Shown here one piece after another: positions 42,408 to 50,367 of a stretch of 64,000 nucleotides of DNA. Under the pieces are notes generated by a model. The model did no database searches. It was not told where the DNA came from and was given only the letters and a program-made list of their open reading frames with translations. Source of the DNA: Streptomyces sp. Act143 (GTDB lineage Bacteria > Actinomycetota > Actinomycetes > Streptomycetales > Streptomycetaceae); assembly GCF_003143935.1 (NCBI RefSeq), contig NZ_QFRX01000001.1:6959514-7023513 (forward strand), in the 5' to 3' direction. Both the position numbers and the translations under genes were made by a program. The first letter of the stretch is position 1. Each line of letters starts with the position of its first letter.

Positions 42408-43463
42408 ATGACGGCGTTCCCGGTGCTGCTCGCCGTCGCTCTCTCCCTCGTCTCGGCGGTCTGCTACGCCACCGCCGCCGTCGTCCAGGAACGGACGGCG
42501 GCGGCCACGCCGGGCATGCGCGGCGCACTGGCCCGCGGCGCCTGGTGGGGGTCCGTGGCCCTCAACGCGGGCGGCGCGCTGCTCCACGTGATCGCCCTGC
42601 GCTACGGCCCGCTGACCCTGGTCCAGCCGCTCGGCGCGCTGAGCCTGGTGCTGGCGGTGCCGTTGGGCTCGCTGGCCACCGGCCGCCGTACCTCCGGCAC
42701 CCAGTGGCGCGGCGTCGCCTGCACCCTCGTCGGCCTGAGCGCCCTGCTCCTGGTCACCGCGACGGGCAGCGCGCCGCACGACACGCTGGGCACCGCCGAG
42801 GTCCTGGCCGTCGCGCTCGCCGCGGCCGGGGCGGTGGCGGTGCTCGTCAGCCTGGGGAGCGGCGGGGCCGGCGGCCCGGGGACCGGCGGCCTCGCGTTCG
42901 CCGCGGCGTCCGGCATCGCCTCCGGCGTCGGCTCCACCCTGTCGCAGAAGCTCGCGGTGGGCCCGACGCTGTCCTGGAGCACGGCCCTGGTCGCGGTCCT
43001 GACGGTGGCGTTCGCCGTCGGTGGCCTGCTGCTCTCCCAGCAGGCGTACCGCGGCGGCCTCGGCGGCCCGCTCGCCCTGCTCACCCTGGTCAACCCCGTC
43101 ACCGCGTCCGCCATCGGCATCGCCCTGCTGGGCGAGGGCTTCCGGTACGGCGGCACGGGCACGCTGCTCGCGCTGGCCGGGGGAGCGGCGGCGGTGTACG
43201 GCGTGACGCTGCTGAGCCGGGCCCAGGGGAGCGCGATCACCACGGGCGCGCTGAGCGCGCCGAGGGTTCAGAGCACCCCGGGTGCTCAGACCGCCCCGCG
43301 GACTGCGAGCGCCGGGCGCACTCAGGGCACCCCGCACGCCCCGCACGCCCCGCGCACTCCGCGCACTCCGCGCCGGACGGTGCCGGTCGCAGCAGTGGTG
43401 GCCCCCCGCCCCTCCCTCACCCCCGCAACCGTCGAACTGACCGGCACCGCCCGGTCGTTGTGA
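42408..43463 (+). CDS. DMT superfamily integral membrane protein
   Basis: 351 residues with about nine or ten membrane helices in a DMT-like arrangement (LLAVALSLVSAVCYATAAVVQE, then GPLTLVQPLGALSLVLAVPLG), followed by an 80-residue Pro/Thr/Arg-rich tail. The tail contains short tandem repeats (TPHAPHAPRTPRTPRR) whose DNA is also repetitive. ATG 42408 has AGGAGG 8 nt upstream. Similar actinobacterial proteins are annotated as DMT transporters or magnesium-transporter-like; the substrate is unknown. A GNAT-like gene follows 16 bp downstream. Confidence 0.82.
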   Translation: MTAFPVLLAVALSLVSAVCYATAAVVQERTAAATPGMRGALARGAWWGSVALNAGGALLHVIALRYGPLTLVQPLGALSLVLAVPLGSLATGRRTSGTQWRGVACTLVGLSALLLVTATGSAPHDTLGTAEVLAVALAAAGAVAVLVSLGSGGAGGPGTGGLAFAAASGIASGVGSTLSQKLAVGPTLSWSTALVAVLTVAFAVGGLLLSQQAYRGGLGGPLALLTLVNPVTASAIGIALLGEGFRYGGTGTLLALAGGAAAVYGVTLLSRAQGSAITTGALSAPRVQSTPGAQTAPRTASAGRTQGTPHAPHAPRTPRTPRRTVPVAAVVAPRPSLTPATVELTGTARSL

Positions 43464-43479
43464 AAGGCAGAGTGCGAAC

Positions 43480-44121
43480 ATGACGACCCGGCAGCTGCGC
43501 CCCCGTACCGCCGTCGTCCGCCCGGCGGGCCTGGTGGACGTACCGGCGGTGGTCCGCCTGGTCGCCCCGCCGGTGCCCGCGCCCGGGTCCGTGGAGTGCC
43601 TGACCGCCGACTGGGACCAGGCGCAGCGTGCCATGCGGCTGCTGCTCGCCCATCACGCCCTGGAGGAGGGGCAGGTGTGGGTGGCCGAGCGCAGGGACGG
43701 CGAACTCCTCGCCGCCGCCGTCTGGATGCCACCGGACGCGGGCGCGGAGCCTTCCCGGGACCGTCTCGGCACGCTCTTCGCCCGCGAACTCGCCGTCCGC
43801 CCGCCGGAGCCCCCGATCGCCCCGATCCTCCCGACGGCCCTGAAGGGGGCGGGCCCCGCCGAACCGCACTGGACGGTCGTCATCGTCTGCGCCCAGGACG
43901 ACACGGAGGCGTGGGAACCGGCACTGGTCGCCGAACTCCTGGCCCCCGGTCTGGCGGAGGTCGACGCGGAGGCCGCCACGGCGGTGGCCCTCACGCTCTC
44001 CGCCCGCCACACCGACCAACTGCGCTCCCTGGGCTTCCGCCGTCCCCGGCACGTACCCGTGTCACCGGGGCTGGGCGTCTGGCTGACGACGCGCTGTCCG
44101 GAGCACCGGCTGGCGGCGTGA
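43480..44121 (+). CDS. GNAT-like protein
   Basis: 213 residues with the overall layout of a GNAT protein: an N-terminal strand (AVVRPAGLVDVPAVVRLVAPP), central VWVAERRDGELLAAAVWMPP and the C-terminal EAATAVALTLSARHTDQLRSLGFR. The acetyl-CoA pyrophosphate loop (Q/RxxGxG/A) is not recognisable, so catalysis is uncertain. It is co-transcribed with the DMT protein. A repeat-rich region follows. Confidence 0.7.
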   Translation: MTTRQLRPRTAVVRPAGLVDVPAVVRLVAPPVPAPGSVECLTADWDQAQRAMRLLLAHHALEEGQVWVAERRDGELLAAAVWMPPDAGAEPSRDRLGTLFARELAVRPPEPPIAPILPTALKGAGPAEPHWTVVIVCAQDDTEAWEPALVAELLAPGLAEVDAEAATAVALTLSARHTDQLRSLGFRRPRHVPVSPGLGVWLTTRCPEHRLAA

Positions 44122-44150
44122 ATCCCGGCGGGGACGGACGACCACGTTCT

Positions 44151-44325
44151 GATGCCGGCCCGCGTTCCGCCCCGGCGCGCGGTGTGGTGCAGGTCCGCGT
44201 TCCCGGCCCGCTCACGGTGTGATGCCGGTCCGCATTCCAGGCCCGCCCACGGGGTGATGCCGGTCCGCATTCCCGACCCGCTCACGGTGTGATGCCGGTC
44301 GGTCCGCATTCCCGGCCCGCCCGCA
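44151..44325. repeat. 35-bp tandem direct repeat, about 5 copies
   Basis: The core GATGCCGGTCCGCATTCC followed by a GCCCGCTCACGGTGT-like segment starts at about 44151, 44186, 44221, 44256 and 44291. The last three copies are the best conserved, with exact 35-bp spacing; the first two have CGCGTTCC variants. Copies are contiguous. Confidence 0.85.
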
Positions 44326-44358
44326 GTCGGGCGCGGGCCCGGAATGCGGACCGACCGG
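44295..44358. terminator. 26-bp-stem hairpin, bidirectional terminator candidate
   Basis: The arm 44295-44320 is the inverse of 44333-44358 with a single mismatch in 26 bp and a 12-nt loop. It includes the last 35-bp repeat copy. Its position between convergent genes fits a bidirectional terminator. Confidence 0.7.
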
Positions 44359-44416
44359 CGTTTGAGGACGAGGCCCCTTCAGGGCCGAAGCGGGGGTCTG
44401 GGGGCGGCAAGCCCCC
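44359..44416. repeat. Streptomyces-type dispersed intergenic repeat
   Basis: It begins GCGTTTGAGGACGAGGCC and contains hairpin GGCCC/GGGCC (44372-44386) and hairpin GGGGGC/GCCCCC (44400-44416) separated by a GCGGGGGTCT-type linker. This pattern recurs in many Streptomyces genomes, as far as I recall, near gene ends. Confidence 0.7.
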
Positions 44417-44493
44417 GGAGTCACGGCACCCTGACGCCGGTCACGCGTCCACCGGTGACGCGACCACCGCCCGCGAGATCGCCGGCGGCGCCG

Positions 44494-45540
44494 TCACCCC
44501 CGAGGCCCCCCGGAAGATCCCCGAACCATCAACTCCCCCCGGATCACGGCGATCCCCCCGGGCGGCGGCTCCTCCCGCCCCATGGCGATCCGACCCGCCC
44601 GGGCCCCCGCCTCCGCCAACGGCAACCGCACCGTCGTCAGCGCGGGCACCGCGTCGATGCTGAACGGCAGGTCGTCGAACCCGGCGACGGACACGTCGTC
44701 CGGAATCCGCAGCCCCGAGTCCCGCAGCGCCGCGCACGCGCCCAGCGCGACGGAGTCGTTCGCCGCCACCACCGCCGTGAGCGACGGGTCGCGCCGCAGC
44801 AGTTCCAGCGTCGCCTCGTACCCGGACCGCCGGTCGTACCGCCCGTGCACGGTCCAGCGCGGGTCCTCCTCGATCCCCGCGTCGGCGAGCGCCGCCCGGT
44901 GTCCTTCCAGCCGGTGCCGGGTCGTCGTCCGCTCCTCGGGGCCCGCGATGTACCCGAGTCGGCGATGGCCGAGGCCGATCAGATGCTCGGTCAGTTCCCG
45001 TCCGCCCCCGCGGTTGTCGAAGGTCAGCGCGATCGCCGACGTGTCCGGCACCGCAGGCCGCCCGCACAGCACCACCCGCGTCCCCGCCTCGCCCAGCTTC
45101 CGCAGCTTCGCCGCCACGGCCGCCGCGTGCGGCGCGTCCTCGACGGCGCCGCCGGTCAGCACGACGGCCGCCGCCCGCTGTCTCTGCAGCAGGGTCAGAT
45201 AGGTCAGCTCACGCTCCGGGGAGCCGCCCGTGTTGCAGACCACCGCCAGCCGTTCACCGCCCGCGCGGCCGCCCGGCCCGCCGATCTCCGACTGGATCGC
45301 GCCGGCCATGATCCCGAAGAACGGGTCGGCGATGTCGTTGACGAGAATCCCCACCAGGTCGGACGTGGCCGCGGCCAGCGCGCTCGCCGGTCCGTTCAGT
45401 ACGTAGTCCAGCTCGTCCACGGCGCGCAGCACCCGCTCGCGGGTGGAAGCGGCCACGGGGTAGTTCCCGTTCAGCACGCGCGACACCGTCGCGGGCGAGA
45501 CCTGTGCGCGCGCCGCCACGTCCGCCAGGGTCACCGTCAT
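44494..45540 (-). CDS. LacI family transcriptional regulator
   Basis: 348 residues. The N-terminal LacI helix-turn-helix and hinge (VTLADVAARAQVSPATVSRVLNG) is followed by a periplasmic-binding-like sugar sensor domain (DIADPFFGIMAGAI, then VVAANDSVALGACAALRDSGL). It is divergent from the oxidoreductase/DUF993/isomerase operon, with an AAGCGCTT operator in front of that operon, so it most likely represses it and itself until a sugar or polyol-derived ligand binds. Confidence 0.92.
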   Translation of the reverse strand: MTVTLADVAARAQVSPATVSRVLNGNYPVAASTRERVLRAVDELDYVLNGPASALAAATSDLVGILVNDIADPFFGIMAGAIQSEIGGPGGRAGGERLAVVCNTGGSPERELTYLTLLQRQRAAAVVLTGGAVEDAPHAAAVAAKLRKLGEAGTRVVLCGRPAVPDTSAIALTFDNRGGGRELTEHLIGLGHRRLGYIAGPEERTTTRHRLEGHRAALADAGIEEDPRWTVHGRYDRRSGYEATLELLRRDPSLTAVVAANDSVALGACAALRDSGLRIPDDVSVAGFDDLPFSIDAVPALTTVRLPLAEAGARAGRIAMGREEPPPGGIAVIRGELMVRGSSGGPRG

Positions 45541-45612
45541 CTCGTCGTCCTCCGGTCGCGCATCTCAGTCGTACCTCGTTGTACACGCACAGGCGCAGGG
45601 CATTGGTTTCGT

Positions 45613-45684
45613 GCAGGCCACGCGGACATCGCAGGCCACCACGCGGACATCGCAGGCCACGCGGACACAGCAGGCCGCGCAGCC
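45613..45684. repeat. 18-bp tandem repeat, about 4 copies
   Basis: GCAGGCCACGCGGACATC at 45613-45630, a 21-bp variant with inserted CAC at 45631-45651, GCAGGCCACGCGGACACA at 45652-45669 and a partial copy at 45670-45684. It lies upstream of the divergent promoters. Confidence 0.8.
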
Positions 45685-45709
45685 ACCCAGACCTTAAGGC
45701 CCCCGCCCC

Positions 45710-45735
45710 GAGTTGTTCGCCCCCTCGAACAACTC
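45710..45735. promoter_or_regulatory. inverted repeat GAGTTGTTCG/CGAACAACTC
   Basis: Perfect 10-bp arms at 45710-45719 and 45726-45735 with a 6-nt C-rich centre, 16 bp before the -35-like element. It is either an activator or repressor site or a terminator of leftward or rightward transcripts. Confidence 0.5.
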
Positions 45736-45750
45736 AACCCCGTCACGGTC

Positions 45751-45801
45751 TTGTCCGGACCGCTGGTCAGAGGCTAGCTTCTTCCTAGATAGAAAGCGCT
45801 T
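45751..45801 (+). promoter_or_regulatory. promoter and LacI operator of the oxidoreductase operon
   Basis: TTGTCC (45751-45756) and TAGCTT (45775-45780) with 18 bp between them form a plausible promoter. GAAAGCGCTTGC, with palindromic core AAGCGCTT at 45794-45801, lies just past the expected start site, where a LacI-type protein would block transcription. Confidence 0.55.
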
Positions 45802-45896
45802 GCTGTATCGCTCACCAGTCGAGGCGTACGCGGCGCGCACAACCGCGTACGGAATGCGCAGGGAACGCTGCGCACGACGCCTACGAAGGGATCGAC

Positions 45897-47048
45897 GTGA
45901 CACGCAAGACGGTGCGTATCGCCATGAACGGTGTGACCGGGCGCATGGGCTACCGCCAGCACCTGGTCCGCTCCATCCTGGCCCTCCGTGAGCAGGGCGG
46001 CCTCGACCTCGGCGACGGCACCGTGCTGTGGCCGGAGCCGATCCTGGTCGGCCGCCGCGAACACGCGCTGAAGGCGCTCGCCGAGCAGCACGGCCTGGAG
46101 CACTGGGCCACGGACCTGGACGAGGTCCTCGCCGACGAGAGCGTCGAGATCTATTTCGACGCCCAGGTCACCTCGGCCCGCGAGGAGGCGATCAAGAAGG
46201 CGATCGCGGCCGGCAAGCACATCTACACGGAGAAGCCGACGGCCACCGGCCTCGACGGCGCCCTGGAGCTGGCCCGCCTCGCGAACGCGGCGGGCATCAA
46301 GCACGGCGTCGTCCAGGACAAGCTCTTCCTCCCCGGCCTGCTCAAGCTCAAGCGCCTCATCGACGGCGGCTTCTTCGGCCGCATCCTCTCCGTCCGCGGC
46401 GAGTTCGGCTACTGGGTCTTCGAGGGCGACTGGCAGCAGGCCCAGCGTCCGAGCTGGAACTACCGCGCCGAGGACGGCGGCGGCATCGTTGTCGACATGT
46501 TCCCGCACTGGGAGTACGTCCTGCACGAGCTGTTCGGCCGCGTGCAGTCCGTCCAGGCCCTCACCGCCACCCACATCCCGCAGCGCTGGGACGAGAACGA
46601 CAAGCCCTACGACGCGACCGCGGACGACGCCGCGTACGGCATCTTCGAACTCGAAGGCGGCGCGATCGCCCAGATCAACTCCTCCTGGGCCGTCCGCGTC
46701 AACCGCGACGAACTCGTCGAGTTCCAGGTCGACGGCACCGAGGGCTCGGCCGTGGCGGGCCTGCGCAACTGCCGTGTCCAGCACCGCAGCGCCACCCCCA
46801 AGCCGGTCTGGAACCCCGACATCCCCGCCACCGAGGTCTTCCGCGACCAGTGGCAGGAGGTCCCGGACAACGCCGAGTTCGACAACGGCTTCAAGGCGCA
46901 GTGGGAGCTCTTCCTCAAGCACGTCTACGCCGACGCCCCGTACCACTGGGACCTTCTCGCCGGCGCCCGCGGCGTCCAGCTCGCCGAGCTGGGCCTGAAG
47001 TCCTCGGCGGAGGGCCGCCGTCTCGACGTACCGGAGATCTCGCTGTGA
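45897..47048 (+). CDS. Gfo/Idh/MocA family oxidoreductase
   Basis: 383 residues starting at GTG 45897. The N-terminal Rossmann domain begins TVRIAMNGVTGRMGYRQHL, and the family's EKPTA dyad region is in HIYTEKPTATGL (catalytic Lys). The C-terminal alpha/beta domain has GEFGYWVFEGD and VVDMFPHWEYVL. It oxidises or reduces a sugar or inositol using NAD(P). It is the first gene of a tight operon overlapping the next gene as GTGA and is under LacI-type control. The substrate is unknown. Confidence 0.9.
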   Translation: MTRKTVRIAMNGVTGRMGYRQHLVRSILALREQGGLDLGDGTVLWPEPILVGRREHALKALAEQHGLEHWATDLDEVLADESVEIYFDAQVTSAREEAIKKAIAAGKHIYTEKPTATGLDGALELARLANAAGIKHGVVQDKLFLPGLLKLKRLIDGGFFGRILSVRGEFGYWVFEGDWQQAQRPSWNYRAEDGGGIVVDMFPHWEYVLHELFGRVQSVQALTATHIPQRWDENDKPYDATADDAAYGIFELEGGAIAQINSSWAVRVNRDELVEFQVDGTEGSAVAGLRNCRVQHRSATPKPVWNPDIPATEVFRDQWQEVPDNAEFDNGFKAQWELFLKHVYADAPYHWDLLAGARGVQLAELGLKSSAEGRRLDVPEISL

Positions 47049-48199
47049 CGATCCGACTCCCCGACTTCAAGGGCGGGTTCAGGGCGTACGAGCCCCGCAC
47101 CGAACCGCTCGCGGTGACGACCGGCACCCCCTTCACCTCCCGTACGGTCTTCTCGGCGGCGCACGTCGTCGCCGACCCGTTCGCCGACACCACCCCCGAC
47201 TCACCGGCCGCCGTCGACTGGGACGCCACCCTCGCCTTCCGCCGCCACCTGTGGTCCCACGGACTCGGGGTCGCCGAGGCGATGGACACCGCCCAGCGCG
47301 GCATGGGCCTGGACTGGGCGGGCGCGGCGGAGCTGATCCACCGCAGCGCCGCCGAGGCCAAGGCGGTCGGCGGTCTCATCGCGTGCGGTGTCGGCACCGA
47401 CCAGCTCACCGGCCCGGCGACCCTGGCCGAGGTCCGCGCGGCGTACGAGGAGCAGCTCGCCCTCGTCGAGGAGTCCGGCGCCCAGGCCATCCTGATGGCC
47501 TCCCGCGCCCTCGCGGCGGCGGCGCAGGGCCCCGAGGACTACCTGGAGGTCTACGGCCACCTGCTCCGCCAGGCCACCGAGCCGGTGATCCTGCACTGGC
47601 TGGGCCCCATGTTCGACCCGGCCCTGGAGGGCTACTGGGGCTCGTCCGACCTGGACGCGGCGACGGACACCTTCCTTCAGGTCATCGCGGCCCACCCCGA
47701 CAAGGTCGACGGCATCAAGGTCTCCCTCCTGGAGGCCGGGCGCGAGATCGACATCCGCCGCAGGCTCCCGCAGGGCGTCCGCTGCTACACCGGCGACGAC
47801 TTCAACTACCCCGAGCTGATCGCGGGCGACGAGAAGGGCTTCAGCCACGCCCTGCTCGGCATCTTCGACCCGCTGGGCCCGCTGGCGGCGGAGGCGGTAC
47901 GGGTCCTGGACACCGGAGACGTGGCGGGATTCCGGGGCCTGCTGGACCCGACCGTCGAACTCTCCCGCCACCTCTTCCAGGCCCCGACCCGCTTCTACAA
48001 GACGGGCGTGGTGTTCCTGGCCTGGCTCGCGGGCCACCAGAGCCACTTCACGATGGTCGGCGGCCTCCAGTCGGCCCGCTCCCTGCCGCACTTCGCCCGC
48101 GCCTACGAACTCGCCGACGGCCTGGGCCTCTTCCCGGACCCGAAACTGGCGGAGGAGCGCATGAAGAACCTGCTGAGCGTGTACGGGGTGAACCAGTGA
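47045..48199 (+). CDS. DUF993 dihydrodipicolinate synthase-like protein
   Basis: 384 residues, GTG 47045 overlapping the previous stop. The sequence fits the DUF993 family, a TIM-barrel group related to dihydrodipicolinate synthase/aldolases: LWSHGLGVAEAMDTAQRGMGLDW near the N-terminus, VILHWLGPMFDPALEGYWG, and the strand DGIKVSLL, where a Schiff-base Lys would lie, then YTGDDFNYPELI. An aldolase or lyase acting after the oxidoreductase is likely. The reaction is not known. Confidence 0.78.
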   Translation: MTIRLPDFKGGFRAYEPRTEPLAVTTGTPFTSRTVFSAAHVVADPFADTTPDSPAAVDWDATLAFRRHLWSHGLGVAEAMDTAQRGMGLDWAGAAELIHRSAAEAKAVGGLIACGVGTDQLTGPATLAEVRAAYEEQLALVEESGAQAILMASRALAAAAQGPEDYLEVYGHLLRQATEPVILHWLGPMFDPALEGYWGSSDLDAATDTFLQVIAAHPDKVDGIKVSLLEAGREIDIRRRLPQGVRCYTGDDFNYPELIAGDEKGFSHALLGIFDPLGPLAAEAVRVLDTGDVAGFRGLLDPTVELSRHLFQAPTRFYKTGVVFLAWLAGHQSHFTMVGGLQSARSLPHFARAYELADGLGLFPDPKLAEERMKNLLSVYGVNQ

Positions 48200-49035
48200 C
48201 CGCGACCGGCGACCTCTCCCGTTTCTCCATCAACCAGATGACGGTCAAGCAGCTGTCGCTGCCAGAACTGGCCGACGCCTGCGGCGAGTCGGGCATCACC
48301 CACGTGGGCCTGTGGCGCGAGCCGGTCCAGTCGTACGGCGTGGAGGCGACCGCCAAGCTGGTCCGCGACGCGGGCCTGACGGTCACGACCCTGTGCCGGG
48401 GCGGCTTCTTCACCGCGATCGACCCTGCGGAGCGGTCCGCCGCGCTGGCCGACAACCGGCGCGCGATCGACGAGGCGGCCACCCTCGGCACGGACACCCT
48501 GGTCCTGGTCTCCGGCGGTCTGCCCGCCGGTTCGAAGGACCTGCACGGCGCCCGGGAGCGGATCGCCGACGCGCTGGCCGAGCTGGGCCCGTACGCCGAA
48601 CAGCACGGCGTCCGGCTGGCCATCGAGCCGCTCCACCCGATGTACGCGTCGGACCGCTGCGTGGTCTCGACCCTCGCCCAGGCGCTCGACATCGCCGAAC
48701 GCTTCCCGGCGCACCAGGTCGGCGTCACGGTCGACACGTACCACATCTGGTGGGACGACCACGCGCCCGCGCAGATCGCCCGGGCGGGCGCGTCCGGCCG
48801 CATCCACACCTTCCAACTCGCCGACTGGACCACCCCGTTGCCCGAGGGTGTCCTCAACGGCCGCGGCCAGATCGGCGACGGCGCGATCGACATGCGCGAG
48901 TGGCAGGGATACGTCGAGGCGGCCGGCTACACCGGCGCCATCGAGGTGGAGCTGTTCAACGACGCGCTGTGGGCGCGGGACGGGCGGGAGGTGCTGGCGG
49001 AGACGGCTCGGCGTTTCGTCGAGAACACCGACTGA
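48196..49035 (+). CDS. sugar phosphate isomerase/epimerase family protein
   Basis: 279 residues from GTG 48196, which overlaps the DUF993 stop. It is a xylose isomerase-like TIM barrel: FSINQMTVKQLSLPELADAC at the start, AIEPLHPMY, VTVDTYHIWWD and IHTFQLADW supply likely metal ligands (Glu, Asp, His), and IEVELFN closes the barrel. With the two upstream enzymes it forms a three-step sugar or polyol route under a LacI regulator. Confidence 0.87.
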   Translation: MTATGDLSRFSINQMTVKQLSLPELADACGESGITHVGLWREPVQSYGVEATAKLVRDAGLTVTTLCRGGFFTAIDPAERSAALADNRRAIDEAATLGTDTLVLVSGGLPAGSKDLHGARERIADALAELGPYAEQHGVRLAIEPLHPMYASDRCVVSTLAQALDIAERFPAHQVGVTVDTYHIWWDDHAPAQIARAGASGRIHTFQLADWTTPLPEGVLNGRGQIGDGAIDMREWQGYVEAAGYTGAIEVELFNDALWARDGREVLAETARRFVENTD

Positions 49036-49037
49036 GC

Positions 49038-49088
49038 CCTTCCGGCGGAAGGCTGCGGGCGGTGCGGACCTCCTTCCTCGCCGCCCGC
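49038..49088. terminator. hairpins between convergent operons
   Basis: CCTTCC-GGC-GGAAGG at 49038-49052 follows the isomerase stop directly, and GCGGGCGG (49055-49062) pairs with CCGCCCGC (49081-49088). Together they probably terminate the isomerase operon and the opposing fxs operon. Confidence 0.5.
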
Positions 49089-49143
49089 TCCGTCGTCACG
49101 CCCGCCCGAGGAGGGCTCACCGAATCCGCCGGGGACCGTCGGC

Positions 49144-50367
49144 TCAGTGGGGCACGCTGGGCGTGGGCGGTTCCCTTCCCGGGCCGCCGGAGGCGCCGTT
49201 CCCGCGGGTGTCCCCGACCGCGCTCAGGGCCTCCGTGACCTGCGCGAGCCGCGCCCGCCTGAGGCGGACCCGGGCCAGCAGGTCGTTGGACGTCAGGTGC
49301 AGGAGGTTCACGACGAGGATCGCCGGGGCGACGACGGCGACCGCCTCCGGCAGCGTGGGCTCCAGGAGCAGCGCGAGGATGATCGCCGTGATGCCGTTCT
49401 GCTGGCTCAGGCAGAGGGAGGTGCGGTCGCGTGCCGTGAAGCCCAGGGTGACCACGGCCCCCACCACGCCCTGCGCCACGAACGTGGCGACCCCCAGCAC
49501 CGCACCCACGGAGTAGACGGCGCCCTTGGCCAGCAGCATCCCCAGCAGGAACGTGGCCACCCACAGCGCCGCGTTGGTCGCCCGGCCCAGCCACCGCCCG
49601 AGCGGCGGCCGGAAGAACAGCGCCGACACGGCCAGCCCCAGCATCAGGAACTGCCAGGTCGCCACCGCCAGCAGCGCCACCAGCGCGCCGATCTGCAGCA
49701 CCGCCCGCCGCGGCCCGACCGGCTCGTCCCGCCGCGCCCTCGGCTGCCGCACGACGAGCCACAGCCCGGCCGCCACCACCAGCAGCACCGCGTTGCCGAT
49801 CAGTGTCTCCGCGTACGAGGTGGCACCCGAGGAGACGCTCCCGGCGTCGGTGAGCACCATCGAGCCCAGGATCACCACGAGCACCGTCGTCACCGGGTCG
49901 TCGAACGACGCCCAGGCCGCCAGCAGTGACTTCGCGCGGGGCGACATGTCCCGGGCCTCCAGCATCGCCGACACCGAGAGCGGGTCGATCTGCGCCATGG
50001 CCACCGCGAGCACCAGATAGTCCGACTTCCCGTGGAAGGCGAGCCACAACGCCCCCGCGATGAACGCCGCCTTGACGACCACGCCGAAGGTGATCGCGAC
50101 GACGATCCGGTAGACGTCACCGCGGCCTTCGGGGCGCCCCACGCCACTGGCGCTGCCGTACAGGCCCACGGCGAGCAGCCCGGCGGTCAGATGGCCGTAG
50201 AGCCCGCCCCCGGCCCGGGCCTCCATGGTCCAGAACTGGCCGGCCAGCAGGCCCGCGCCGGCGATGAGGAGAGGCAGGAGGAGGGAGAGCAGGAAGGGGT
50301 GGAAGGCACCGGCCTGGTGCCCTCCGGCGCCCCCGTCGGACGACGGGGTTCCCTCCTCCTCAGCCAT
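49144..50367 (-). CDS. cation:proton antiporter (CPA-type), last gene of the fxs operon
   Basis: 407 residues with about 11-12 membrane helices. The transport core shows AQIDPLSVSAMLEARDM and ASFDDPVTTVLVVILG; the paired Asp (DD) matches the ion-binding motif of electrogenic CPA antiporters. A C-terminal cytosolic tail follows. ATG 50367 overlaps the upstream roadblock-like gene by 8 bp, so translation is coupled. Exchange of Na+ or K+ for H+ is expected. Why an antiporter belongs to a maturase/TIR operon is unknown; it might be an effector or a protective ion exporter. Confidence 0.82.
   Translation of the reverse strand: MAEEEGTPSSDGGAGGHQAGAFHPFLLSLLLPLLIAGAGLLAGQFWTMEARAGGGLYGHLTAGLLAVGLYGSASGVGRPEGRGDVYRIVVAITFGVVVKAAFIAGALWLAFHGKSDYLVLAVAMAQIDPLSVSAMLEARDMSPRAKSLLAAWASFDDPVTTVLVVILGSMVLTDAGSVSSGATSYAETLIGNAVLLVVAAGLWLVVRQPRARRDEPVGPRRAVLQIGALVALLAVATWQFLMLGLAVSALFFRPPLGRWLGRATNAALWVATFLLGMLLAKGAVYSVGAVLGVATFVAQGVVGAVVTLGFTARDRTSLCLSQQNGITAIILALLLEPTLPEAVAVVAPAILVVNLLHLTSNDLLARVRLRRARLAQVTEALSAVGDTRGNGASGGPGREPPTPSVPH

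Larger units (their letters stand above)
44122..44493. other. 372-bp gene-free, repeat-rich region between convergent genes
   Basis: It separates the GNAT-like gene (plus) from the LacI gene (minus). It holds five 35-bp direct repeats, a very long hairpin and a Streptomyces-type dispersed repeat, each listed separately. No credible coding frame was found. Confidence 0.7.
45541..45896. other. 356-bp divergent control region
   Basis: It lies between the LacI gene and the oxidoreductase operon. It holds an 18-bp repeat array, a 10-bp-arm inverted repeat, and a promoter with a LacI operator, listed separately. The rest, about 45800-45896, is a roughly 100-nt leader ending in AAGGG before GTG 45897. 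No coding frame is supported. Confidence 0.6.

Noticed and set aside
44151..44325. Possible CRISPR array (35-bp repeats)
   Set aside because: Repeats are head to tail with no spacers and no cas genes are near.
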